45,809 bases of DNA from Verrucomicrobiota bacterium (GTDB lineage: Bacteria; Verrucomicrobiota; Verrucomicrobiia; Limisphaerales; Pedosphaeraceae). This document shows positions 26,676 through 34,303 of this stretch, piece after piece. How positions within the stretch are numbered: the stretch's first letter is position 1; each line of letters begins with the position of its first letter. The position numbers and the translations under genes were made by a program. The stretch is from positions 1-45,809 of the forward strand of contig JAJPHR010000075.1 of assembly GCA_021325145.1 (NCBI GenBank), read 5' to 3'. The notes under the pieces are model-generated. The model saw only the letters and a program-made list of their open reading frames with translations, was not told the origin of the DNA and searched no databases.

Positions 26676-26995
26676 AACATCAACTATTTGCTGACCCCAG
26701 AGAAGCCCCTCTGAACCCACCAGAAACGAATGGGAAAACCGCCCATCCTCTACTCAGCGTGCCGCTCTTGGGGGGTATCCGGCAAATGGGGCGAAGACCT
26801 ACGAGTCAAATTCATCGATGCAAAGCGGGGTTTTCGATGAAGGTTTTCCGCTTTTGGACACGCCGGGCGAAGCCTGCGAGAACCGGCTGGCAGGTGCAGG
26901 CTTATTGCCTTATCCAACCATTTTTTCTGGAGTACGTACGCAAACGCGACGGCGGCCTTCAAACCGCCGTCATGGAACCGGTTGTCAAGCGGCGC
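26676..26995. other. Intergenic stretch with terminator-like hairpin
   Basis: 320 bases between the HpnN-like gene and the autotransporter-repeat gene, both on the minus strand. The right end has a strong hairpin (26948-26971). The remainder should hold the promoter of the HpnN-like gene; I could not assign one. Short open frames here have no recognisable features. Confidence 0.5.
26948..26971 (-). terminator. GC-rich hairpin downstream of the autotransporter-repeat gene
   Basis: GACGGCGG and CCGCCGTC form a perfect 8-bp stem with an 8-base loop, starting 25 bases after the minus-strand stop at 26996. No T-tract follows. Position favours a terminator; a REP-type dispersed palindrome is the alternative. 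Confidence 0.5.
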
Positions 26996-29900
26996 TTACT
27001 GGACCTGGAGGAGGTAGAATTTTTGGGGAATGCCGGGTGACAGAGCGTTGGTGACGCTGAAGTGACCAGCGCCATCGAAGTTGTTCGTGGTTTCGTGTTT
27101 CCAGGTTGCCACCGGCGTGGCGACGTTAGTGGAGGAGAGCACGTAGTAGGGCTGGCCGGCGGAACCGTTGGTGCCGCTGAAGATCAAGCTCGTGCCGGTA
27201 ATGGTCGTGGCGGTGATGGTGGGATGCGGAGCCGCCACGGACAAAACCGCAATGCTGCCGTCGATCGCCAGTTTGTTGGTCCAATTGACGCCAGCACCGC
27301 CGCCGGAGACGGACATGGCGCCACCGTTGGCGACAGCTTTGTTGAAGATTTGGAAGTGATCACCAGCGATGAGCGCGGGGCCGAGATTGTTGACGGTGAC
27401 CGTGCCGGTGCCGGTGTTGCTGAGGGTGCCGCTTACCACGGTCAAGTCGTTGGCGGGCGAAGTTGATTTGTTGACGTCGATGGCTACATTGCCGCCGAGG
27501 GCAAGATTGTTGTTGATGGTGAGCGTGCCGATGCCAACTCCGGGCGCCAGCGCGCCGCCGGAGTTGACAGTGACCGCGCTGAGGATCGTGCCGGTGCCGC
27601 CGAGCGCAGCGCCGGAAACGACGGTGACGCCGCCAACGTCGATCTGGCCGTTGATGAGCAGTGTGCCATTGCTGACGGTGGTGGGGCCGGTGTAGGTGTT
27701 GATGCCGCTCAATGTGAGATTGTTGGTGCCGGTTTTGATGAAACCGCCGTCACTGATGACACCGGAGAAGGTGATCGCGCCGGTGCCGTCGGCTTGGATG
27801 GTCCGGTTGGTGCCGTTCAAGTCGAAATCACCCGAGAGAGTCAGGGCAAAGCTGCCAGTGACAACCAGGGGCGAGCCCAGCAGGTTCGTGGGGTAGGAGA
27901 TGGGGTTGGCCACGGTGCGCGGGCCGCCGGAGGCGAAGAGCCGGGGCGTTCCATTGCCGGTGTCGATCAACAACGGACCAGTGCCCAACGGGCCGGAATC
28001 GATGGTCGGCGGGGAACTGGACACGGAATTGGTCCCGACGCCGATGGCGCCGTTTGATAGAAGTGTGGCGGAGGAATAGGTGTTGGTCGCGTTGAGAATG
28101 GTCGTTCCACCGCTGGCATTGCGCTGCACCGTGCCCGGGCCGGAGATGACGCCGTTGAACACCAGCGCGTTGCTGGCATTGTTGCAGGCGAGAAACAGAT
28201 TGGTGCCGCTGGTTTGGCTCAGGTCGAGGTCAAGCACAATGGGCTGGTTGAAGGTGAAGCCCGGGGCGGTGAGTTGGATGGTCGGGCCGCGGCCCGAGGT
28301 GTAGTTTGCAAACGTCAGTGTGCCGCTGGTTCCGCTCAATGTGTTGGTGAGGATCAAGGCCGAAGTCGAGGTGTTCCTCACCCTGATGATGCTGTTGCCC
28401 TGGACGGAAATGGCGTTCCCGAGAGTGAGTCCCTGAATATTGGGCGCATCCAGGATACCCTGGTCATCCAGGGTGATCGGCCCGGTGCCCAAAGCCGCCG
28501 CGGTGCTGAAACTGACGGTGCCGTTGCTAATGGTGAGGCCGCCGCCGAAGGTGTTGGCATTGCTGATCGTCAAGGTCCCGCCGCCGGTCGTAAACAGCGT
28601 CGTGGTTGGCCCGACGATATGACCAGTGCCGGCAATCGTGTATCCAACGCCGGTGTTCACGGTGATCGAAGAAGGGCTGACATTGTTGTCATTCACGAGA
28701 ACCGGCGCATTGCCGGAGTCGTCGATGCTGACGGCGTCGCCGTTAAAGAACGGGAGCGGATCGCCCAGGGAATCCTTCCAATCGACGGTAAGGCCGAGGT
28801 CCCAAAAGTTGGAGGTGGGGGCGGCAGCAAAGCCGACCCAGGCGAGGTTCGTCGCCGGTACGATGGTCAACGGGACGCGGCTGGAGGTGGCCGAAGGAGT
28901 GCAGGAGCCGCTGACCACCACGTCATAGCCGTTGCCGGCGGTGGCGGTGTCGCCCGCGCCGACGGGATAAATGGTGAGCGTGGCGGCGCTGGAGCCGGAA
29001 TAATGAGTGCCGTCAACCAGGTTCGCGCCATTGCGCCGCCATTGGTAAGTCAGGCCGTCGCCGGTGGCGCCCACCGAGAAGGCCGCAAGAGACCCATTGA
29101 CGACGTTCACAGCGGCGGGTTGGGCGCTGATGGCGGGAGGGGCGAGATTGGCAACGGTCACGGTGCCGTTCATGAACCCGACACAGGAACTGGTGGTGTT
29201 GCTGCCCAGCACGGCGTAGTTAGCGGTCACCGACTGGGTTCCGAAACTAATTGCGGAGCCGGTGCCGCTGACGACCTGCCCGCTGAACACGCCGTTGGTA
29301 AATAGCCAGTAATCCACGCCCAGGTCGGAACCGGACAAGCCCACCGGAAATCCTGACCCTGAGCACACGGAGCCGCCGCCGGTCAGGTTGTAGCTCGCTC
29401 CGGGCGAGCAGGAGGGAGGCGTGACGCCCGCCCAATTCGTGGCGACCCGGACTTCGTCCATCCAGAAGGAAAAGATGCTGCTTAAACCGCTCGACGGCTG
29501 CATGAAATAGAACGCCTGGATGACCGGCGTGGTGGAGTCGCTGCCATTGGTCGTGACGAGTGTGGGGGCGGGAATGCTGCCATCGTTGCCGAGCGAAGTC
29601 GGGTTCAACCACAGGGCAACCTCATCGTCAGCGGTGCCGGGATTGAACTTGTAGCGCAGCACGACGAGAAAAGTGCTGTTGGTTGGCAGGGAATAAGTGA
29701 CATTGGTGGCCGGGACGGTCGCGCTGTTTTTGGAAATCTGCAATTGATTGAGGCTATTGATAATGACACCCGCCGACACATTGGGTCCGGTTCCTGTGGT
29801 GCTGGCCAGGCAGGCGAGGATGCGATTGCCTGGCGCATTGGCTTGGAGATTTAACAGAAAGGAGGCATACATCGTGACGTTGGTCAGACTCGTGGCCGAC

Positions 29901-30253
29901 AAGGTTGCGCCACGATTCTTGCCGGTGCCGGTGCCGGAAATGATGCCGCTGGAGCCGGCGGTGGTGACCAGGCCCGGATAGCTCATGGCCGCGGCCGCCC
30001 GGATTTTTGCGCCGGAACTTGTGGCACTGTTACCTGTGTCCCAAACGCTGCCGCTCGTCGTCCCGCCCAGGGCTTCGCCTTCAGTGTAAGTGGAGGGAAA
30101 CGGCTCATAAAACGGCACCGGCGATAAGGCCCGGGCATTCGGGAGCAGGAAAAGTCCCAGGGCGGCGGTCAGGAGCGCGAGGGGTTGCTTAAACCAACAC
30201 GAGCCATGCGCGAGGTCCAGGTGGCAATGAGGTTGCAGGGAAGTGGTTTTCAT
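26996..30253 (-). CDS. Secreted autotransporter-associated beta-strand repeat protein
   Basis: Large secreted or surface protein, 1085 residues, with no enzymatic motif. A long N-terminus with a hydrophobic segment (about 24-42) is followed by a region starting PFYEPFPSTYTEGEALGG, alike in type to the N-terminus of the protein at 4198. An Ig-like domain lies at about 375-470 (LTYQWRRNG). The second half carries parallel beta-helix PATR-type repeats with the hallmark LTLSGINTYTGPTTVSNG and GTLTISNANTFGGGLTISNG. The C-terminus (YYVLSSTNV ... FYLLQVQ) is the secretion-type module common in this phylum. There is no outer-membrane autotransporter barrel. I chose ATG at 30253 (MKTTSLQPH). The gene is divergent from an ECF sigma gene. 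Confidence 0.87.
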   Translation of the reverse strand: MKTTSLQPHCHLDLAHGSCWFKQPLALLTAALGLFLLPNARALSPVPFYEPFPSTYTEGEALGGTTSGSVWDTGNSATSSGAKIRAAAAMSYPGLVTTAGSSGIISGTGTGKNRGATLSATSLTNVTMYASFLLNLQANAPGNRILACLASTTGTGPNVSAGVIINSLNQLQISKNSATVPATNVTYSLPTNSTFLVVLRYKFNPGTADDEVALWLNPTSLGNDGSIPAPTLVTTNGSDSTTPVIQAFYFMQPSSGLSSIFSFWMDEVRVATNWAGVTPPSCSPGASYNLTGGGSVCSGSGFPVGLSGSDLGVDYWLFTNGVFSGQVVSGTGSAISFGTQSVTANYAVLGSNTTSSCVGFMNGTVTVANLAPPAISAQPAAVNVVNGSLAAFSVGATGDGLTYQWRRNGANLVDGTHYSGSSAATLTIYPVGAGDTATAGNGYDVVVSGSCTPSATSSRVPLTIVPATNLAWVGFAAAPTSNFWDLGLTVDWKDSLGDPLPFFNGDAVSIDDSGNAPVLVNDNNVSPSSITVNTGVGYTIAGTGHIVGPTTTLFTTGGGTLTISNANTFGGGLTISNGTVSFSTAAALGTGPITLDDQGILDAPNIQGLTLGNAISVQGNSIIRVRNTSTSALILTNTLSGTSGTLTFANYTSGRGPTIQLTAPGFTFNQPIVLDLDLSQTSGTNLFLACNNASNALVFNGVISGPGTVQRNASGGTTILNATNTYSSATLLSNGAIGVGTNSVSSSPPTIDSGPLGTGPLLIDTGNGTPRLFASGGPRTVANPISYPTNLLGSPLVVTGSFALTLSGDFDLNGTNRTIQADGTGAITFSGVISDGGFIKTGTNNLTLSGINTYTGPTTVSNGTLLINGQIDVGGVTVVSGAALGGTGTILSAVTVNSGGALAPGVGIGTLTINNNLALGGNVAIDVNKSTSPANDLTVVSGTLSNTGTGTVTVNNLGPALIAGDHFQIFNKAVANGGAMSVSGGGAGVNWTNKLAIDGSIAVLSVAAPHPTITATTITGTSLIFSGTNGSAGQPYYVLSSTNVATPVATWKHETTNNFDGAGHFSVTNALSPGIPQKFYLLQVQ

Positions 30254-30593
30254 AAGAATGGGATGGCTATCGAGAGACGGCTTTGCTCTTTGCTGGCACG
30301 AGCACATGTGGATTCAATGACGAGACTTTAACATGCGGCATCGAACTGCGGACATCCCAATTTCTGCAAAAAAAAGTGAAATTTGAGCACTGCTGAAGAG
30401 AGGTCATGTTCTGCTTTCGGCAAGAGAGCGTTATTTCATGCGCCGTTTTATGGGCCTTCGCAAACAGCGAGGGTTGCGGGTGTTTCGGACGACTTTCAAA
30501 GCGGCGTTGCACGCCGCACTCCAAGACCTGGCGGAATTTGTGACCGCGTTCCGGAAACAAAGCTTCGAATTAACGCTCATAATTGATATAAGA
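30254..30593. other. Divergent intergenic region of the autotransporter-repeat and sigma genes
   Basis: 340 bases between divergent starts, so it should hold both promoters. It contains a short perfect hairpin, GCGGCGT-3-ACGCCGC (30501-30517). The sequence TATAAG lies only five bases before the sigma start and could belong to a very short leader. An open frame runs upstream from the sigma gene to 30438, but the added residues do not resemble sigma factors. Confidence 0.45.
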
Positions 30594-31928
30594 ATGAGTG
30601 TGTCCGTTTCAGCGCCAACGGCGTCATTGGATGACTGGGGTCTGCTGTCCGCTTACGTCCGGGGCGATGAAGCGGCTTTCGCCGGTTTAGTCGGGAAATA
30701 TTTCCCAATGGTCTACGCCACGGCTTCCCGGCATACCGGCGATCCGCATCTGGCCGAGGAAATTGCGCAATCCGTCTTCATCATTCTTTCCCGAAAAGCG
30801 GGCCGGCTCTCTTCCGGCGTTTCGATCTGCGGTTGGTTGATGCAGGCGACCCGTTTCGTGGCTTGGGACGCCGTCAAAATGCGCCGCCGCCGCCGTCAGA
30901 ACGAACAGGCGTTCGAGGCCAGCCTCCTGGATCGCGCCGCTCCGGCGCCAGCGGCCCGGAGCACCACCGAAGCCTTGCTGGACGACGCGTTGCTGGCGCT
31001 TCCGCCGGCGGACCAGGCGGCGGTCATGGCGCATTTCTTCGAGGGAAGGAATTTCAAGGAAGTCGGCGGCATGCTGGCCATCAGTGAGGATGCGGCCCAA
31101 AAGCGCGTCTCGCGCAGCCTGGCGAAAATGCGCAGCTTTCTGGCCAGGCGCGGCGTCCGCATCACGCCTGCTGCGTTGACCGGACTGGTGATCGAGCAAT
31201 TCGCGCGCGAAGCCAAAGCGCAGGTTCTCGAATCCGCCCTCCACGCCACGCAAGCCGCCGTCGGAAAAGGCGCCACCGGAAAAGCTCTCGCACTGGCGAA
31301 TCATGCGGCGCGTTGGTGGTCCTGGCGCTCCGCCTTGAGCCTTGGTCTCAAGCTCGCGCTGCCGGTGCTGCTGATCGTCGGCGGCGCGGAAGCTGTCCGC
31401 GAATGGCGCGTGCCGGCGCTCCCGCCCGCGGCAACTTTCCGCGTCTCGAGTCCGCAGATGGAAGCGCTTGGAAAATCCTGGGCGCAACTCGCCGTGCGTA
31501 TCGCGGCCATACGGCGTCAGAACATCGCGCGCCCGCTGCAGCCTAACGATCCGCGTTTGCCGGCTTACCAGGCGGAACTGAATTTCGCCATGAGTGAGAG
31601 TGCGCGGGTGGCGATCCAGCTCGCTCCCATGCTGATTCCTCCCTTGGACCGCGTTCGACTCGCGGAATTCCTGACCGTTGAGTTAAACGAAAACCTGCAT
31701 TTGAACAAGCGTCAAGAAGCGGTGATTTTTGCCTACATCCGCGACGCCCTGTCTCAGGGTACCACGCTCGATGAGGCGATGAAAACCATGGCCCAATCCA
31801 CCCAGGCCGAAACCGCCCAAATCAGGGCCATGTTGTCCGTCAGCCAGCGGCGGCGGTTCGACAGCACGTATGGTGCTGATGGGTTGGGGCTCTTTGCCTA
31901 CGTGCAAGCGGCGGCTCCGCCGAATTGA
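30594..31928 (+). CDS. ECF-type RNA polymerase sigma factor with C-terminal membrane segment and extension
   Basis: Alternative sigma factor, 444 residues, far longer than the usual ~180-200. Region 2 spans about 18-102 (YFPMVYATASRHTGD, AEEIAQSVFIILSRKA, then the WLMQATRFVAWDAVKMRRRR DNA-contacting part). Region 4 spans about 130-185 (LPPADQAAVMAHFFEG, FKEVGGMLAISEDAAQKRVSRSL). After region 4 comes an Ala-rich linker, a single TM helix (about 247-266), and an extracytoplasmic ~175-residue tail with no named domain. A sigma factor tethered to the membrane with a sensor-like tail could combine sigma and anti-sigma roles; that is inference. I chose ATG at 30594 because homology starts just after it. 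It is divergent from the large secreted protein, a possible target. Confidence 0.9.
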   Translation: MSVSVSAPTASLDDWGLLSAYVRGDEAAFAGLVGKYFPMVYATASRHTGDPHLAEEIAQSVFIILSRKAGRLSSGVSICGWLMQATRFVAWDAVKMRRRRRQNEQAFEASLLDRAAPAPAARSTTEALLDDALLALPPADQAAVMAHFFEGRNFKEVGGMLAISEDAAQKRVSRSLAKMRSFLARRGVRITPAALTGLVIEQFAREAKAQVLESALHATQAAVGKGATGKALALANHAARWWSWRSALSLGLKLALPVLLIVGGAEAVREWRVPALPPAATFRVSSPQMEALGKSWAQLAVRIAAIRRQNIARPLQPNDPRLPAYQAELNFAMSESARVAIQLAPMLIPPLDRVRLAEFLTVELNENLHLNKRQEAVIFAYIRDALSQGTTLDEAMKTMAQSTQAETAQIRAMLSVSQRRRFDSTYGADGLGLFAYVQAAAPPN

Positions 31929-32099
31929 GGCTGTCAATATCATCTTCAACTCGCAACGGCGCCATTCCCCAATTCGGAGACGACCACAGATGCTGAATCA
32001 AACCGGTTCTCTCATTATCCACAGTCGTCTTTGAATCTGCGGGGCAAAAAGTGCGGTTTCTCTGCCTCAACTCTAATTTGTCGGTTTTTTGCCGGGCGA

Positions 32100-32127
32100 G
32101 TCCATACATGAAGTGAAGTGTATGGAC
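32100..32127 (+). repeat. Perfect hairpin overlapping the start of the IS630-type fragment
   Basis: GTCCATACA (32100-32108) and TGTATGGAC (32119-32127) form a perfect 9-bp inverted repeat with a 10-base spacer. The right arm contains the likely start codon (ATG 32122). It may be an operator for the transposase or an RNA hairpin hiding the start; the left end of the element probably lies just upstream. Confidence 0.5.
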
Positions 32128-32397
32128 AGATTTTTGAATGACGAATTGGGGTTCGACCAACGCGACCGCCGGCAGCTCTCCCGGGCACTGGCTCGAACCA
32201 GCGAAGTGCGGCTTTTCCGACGCATCCAGGCGGTCTTGCTGGTGGCCCGGGGCCAAAGCTTTGCCGCGGCGGCGCAGACCACCGGCCTGAGCCTCCGGAG
32301 CGTTTACAACCTTGTGCGGCGCTACCTGCAATCGCATCAAGCCGCCGACCTGGAGGACCGGCCCCGTTCGGGCCGCCCGCGATTGTGCGGGGCGTGA
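32122..32397 (+). pseudogene. Truncated IS630-family transposase (N-terminal HTH only)
   Basis: Only the N-terminal DNA-binding part of an IS630/Tc1-like transposase remains (91 residues). The helix-turn-helix core is visible in RIQAVLLVARGQSFAAAAQ and TTGLSLRSVYNLVRRYL, followed by the DLEDRPRSGRP segment that normally leads into the DDE domain. The frame stops soon after at GRPRLCGA, and no DDE catalytic domain follows on this strand. It therefore cannot be an active transposase by itself; IS630 enzymes are about 330-350 residues. Directly after it lies a sequence resembling the start of the neighbouring HEAT-repeat genes, so the fragment appears to have broken that array. Confidence 0.75.
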
Positions 32398-32453
32398 GGA
32401 GCCACTGGCGATGGCGAGGAACAGGAGGTACGCGATGATTTTATAGGCGCGCG
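32398..32453 (-). pseudogene. Possible remnant of a third HEAT-array gene (5' end only)
   Basis: Read on the minus strand, the bases just after the stop of the HEAT gene at 32454 resemble the first ~17 codons of that gene and of its upstream paralogue: the frame reads KIIAYLLFLAIAS where the paralogues read KILATLLLLAVLG and KILASLLLLAVLS. The expected ATGACC start is ATAACG here, and the sequence ends against the transposase fragment. A decayed, truncated copy fits; with so short a match, chance similarity of signal-peptide codons is possible. Confidence 0.4.
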
Positions 32454-33239
32454 TTATTTGATGCCTGCGTTGGTAGCGGCTGGGTCGATTTTCTGCAAGG
32501 CCTTGTCGATCATTTCTCTCAGCCATGAATCACGTTTGTCCGTCAGGCTTTGGCGAAATTCAATGAGGCGGGGAACGGCTGCTTTGGCCTGCGGGCCGAA
32601 GTTGCCCAGGCCTTCCACGGCGTTCCTCTGGACCGTGCGATTGGGATCATTCAGGGATTTTAGCAGTACGGGTACGCTCGCTTCGGGTTGAACGCGCATC
32701 CGGCCCAACTCCCAAGTGACTTGCATGCGCATCCTCGCGTTGGAATTTGCAGCCTCGGAGATCAGCAAGGGAACGGTCTCTTTCGCGGTGGGCCCGATTT
32801 CTGACAGGGCCATGAGTACGAAAAACCGGGAGTCCGGGGAGGGATCAGTTTGGTAGATCCGCAGAAGTTCCGGAACGGCGCTGCGGGCAGCGGGACCAAG
32901 CGCTTCGAATCCATTCACAGCCCGCCAGTGGTCGTCGTCAGAAACGAAAGGGGAGTTTACAAAGTCCTGCTTTCCGGCCAAGGCGATCAGCTTGCGTTTG
33001 AACGGGGAATCATGGGCACGCATGAAGCGCAAGAGCATGGGAATGGCATTGGTCCCGGCGTCGCGCACGGCGCCTTGGGCGGTGAGCGATTCTGTTCTGG
33101 CGGAGCGCCCAAGCCAATAGCTCAGCGGCTGGCCTTCAAAAATCGGGTCCGGTTCACGCGGGCGGAAAATCTGCCAGGCCACGCTGCCGAGGACGGCGAG
33201 GAGCAGGAGAGTGGCGAGGATTTTTTTGCGCGTGGTCAT
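32454..33239 (-). CDS. HEAT-repeat protein with N-terminal membrane anchor (second of tandem pair)
   Basis: A 261-residue protein with a basic start MTTRKK, a hydrophobic segment (about 7-23) and the sequence FRPREPDPIFEGQPLSYWL. Several HEAT/armadillo-like helical repeats follow, marked by the recurring AIPMLLRFM, ALGPAARSAVPELL, EIGPTAKETVPLL and NFGPQAKAAVPRLIE. Such proteins are scaffolds for protein contacts; no catalytic motif is seen. It is probably exported or anchored facing the periplasm. Its start overlaps the stop of its paralogue as ATGA, so both are co-translated. The two share the same architecture and near-identical N-termini, pointing to tandem duplication. Confidence 0.85.
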   Translation of the reverse strand: MTTRKKILATLLLLAVLGSVAWQIFRPREPDPIFEGQPLSYWLGRSARTESLTAQGAVRDAGTNAIPMLLRFMRAHDSPFKRKLIALAGKQDFVNSPFVSDDDHWRAVNGFEALGPAARSAVPELLRIYQTDPSPDSRFFVLMALSEIGPTAKETVPLLISEAANSNARMRMQVTWELGRMRVQPEASVPVLLKSLNDPNRTVQRNAVEGLGNFGPQAKAAVPRLIEFRQSLTDKRDSWLREMIDKALQKIDPAATNAGIK

Positions 33240-34045
33240 TGGATGTCTGCATCGGAGGCGGCGGGTTCGATTTTTTTTAGGGCGCCATCAATGACTTCCT
33301 GCATTTCAGGTTTCCCTACGTATGATTCGGCGGACTTGCGAAGCTCAAGCAATTTTGGAATTGCCACGCTGGCCTGCAAACCGAACTCACCCAAAGCCTG
33401 CACTGCGTACACCTGAATATAAAAGTCAGGGTCATTCAATGACATGATCAAAACCGGGATGACAGTCTCGGGTTCAATCCGCATCTCGCCCAACGCCTGA
33501 ATGGCGTACTCGCGAGAAGGGTCGTTGGTGTTTGCCGCCACGCGTAACAGCAGAGGCAAAGCTGCTTTTGCAGCCGGGCCGATGTCGGCCAACGCTTGGA
33601 CCACGTTGCGCTGTGCGTCCTCTGAGAGGTTCATTTCGTAGATGCGTGTTAGTTCGGGGACAGCGCCTTGGCCATCAGGACCAAGCGCTTGGAATCCCCA
33701 CTCAGCCTGGGAATGACGGATTTCCTCGGAGACGAACTGGGATTTAAGGAAGGATTGCTTCGAAACCAGGAGGATCAGTTTCCGTTTGAGCGCTGAATCA
33801 TGGGTGCGCATGAACCGCAACAAGACGGGAATGGCATTACTTCCGACATGACGCACAGCCAACTCGCTTTGCATCCATACCGCTCCATTTCCGGCAATCG
33901 CTCCGTGACCCTCTTCAAACCAGTAACTTAACGGGTGGCCGTCGTAAATCGGGTCCGGGTCACGCGGGCGAAAAATCTGCCAAGCCATCACGCTCAGGAC
34001 GGCGAGTAGCAGGAGGCTGGCAAGGATTTTTTTACGCGTGGTCAT
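33236..34045 (-). CDS. HEAT-repeat protein with N-terminal membrane anchor (first of tandem pair)
   Basis: A 269-residue paralogue of the downstream gene: MTTRKKILASLLLLAVLS at the start, FRPRDPDPIYDGHPLSYWF after the membrane segment, then HEAT-type repeats (NAIPVLLRFM, ALGPDGQGAVPELT, DIGPAAKAALPLLL, EFGLQASVAIPKLLE). The function is unknown beyond a likely scaffold role. I chose ATG at 34045 because this is where similarity to the paralogue starts; the longer frame to 34132 adds unrelated residues. The bases just before this start (ATCAAATGACC) match the stop-start junction used between the two copies, which hints at a former copy upstream. Confidence 0.85.
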   Translation of the reverse strand: MTTRKKILASLLLLAVLSVMAWQIFRPRDPDPIYDGHPLSYWFEEGHGAIAGNGAVWMQSELAVRHVGSNAIPVLLRFMRTHDSALKRKLILLVSKQSFLKSQFVSEEIRHSQAEWGFQALGPDGQGAVPELTRIYEMNLSEDAQRNVVQALADIGPAAKAALPLLLRVAANTNDPSREYAIQALGEMRIEPETVIPVLIMSLNDPDFYIQVYAVQALGEFGLQASVAIPKLLELRKSAESYVGKPEMQEVIDGALKKIEPAASDADIQ

Positions 34046-34303
34046 TTGATGCGGTTGGGCCAGTGGAAGTTTAGTGCCTTTACTGAAAGCAGGCCACTTC
34101 GAAATTACGGCAGTGGGCCAGGCTTCCACCAAGCCGAAGCGACTCTCGAAGCCCGGCTCGGCAGGAGCATCGCCCTGGCGTTCTCCTCTGAGCGCGGTGT
34201 GAGGAGCCGAGCTGCCATCCGTTCAAATTCCAAACAACGAAGATTTGGAGCCTGCTGAAGTCCAAGGTCCCAGATCTAAATTGGGAATGGCAATCCCGGA
34301 GGG

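Noticed and set aside
28214..29305. 363-codon plus-strand open frame rich in Gly, Ala and Arg
   Set aside because: It is antisense to the repeat-rich autotransporter-type gene; repetitive coding sequence opens the opposite frame.
30438..30593. N-terminal extension of the ECF sigma factor
   Set aside because: The residues do not fit sigma region 1 or 2, and the frame covers a palindrome in the likely promoter region.
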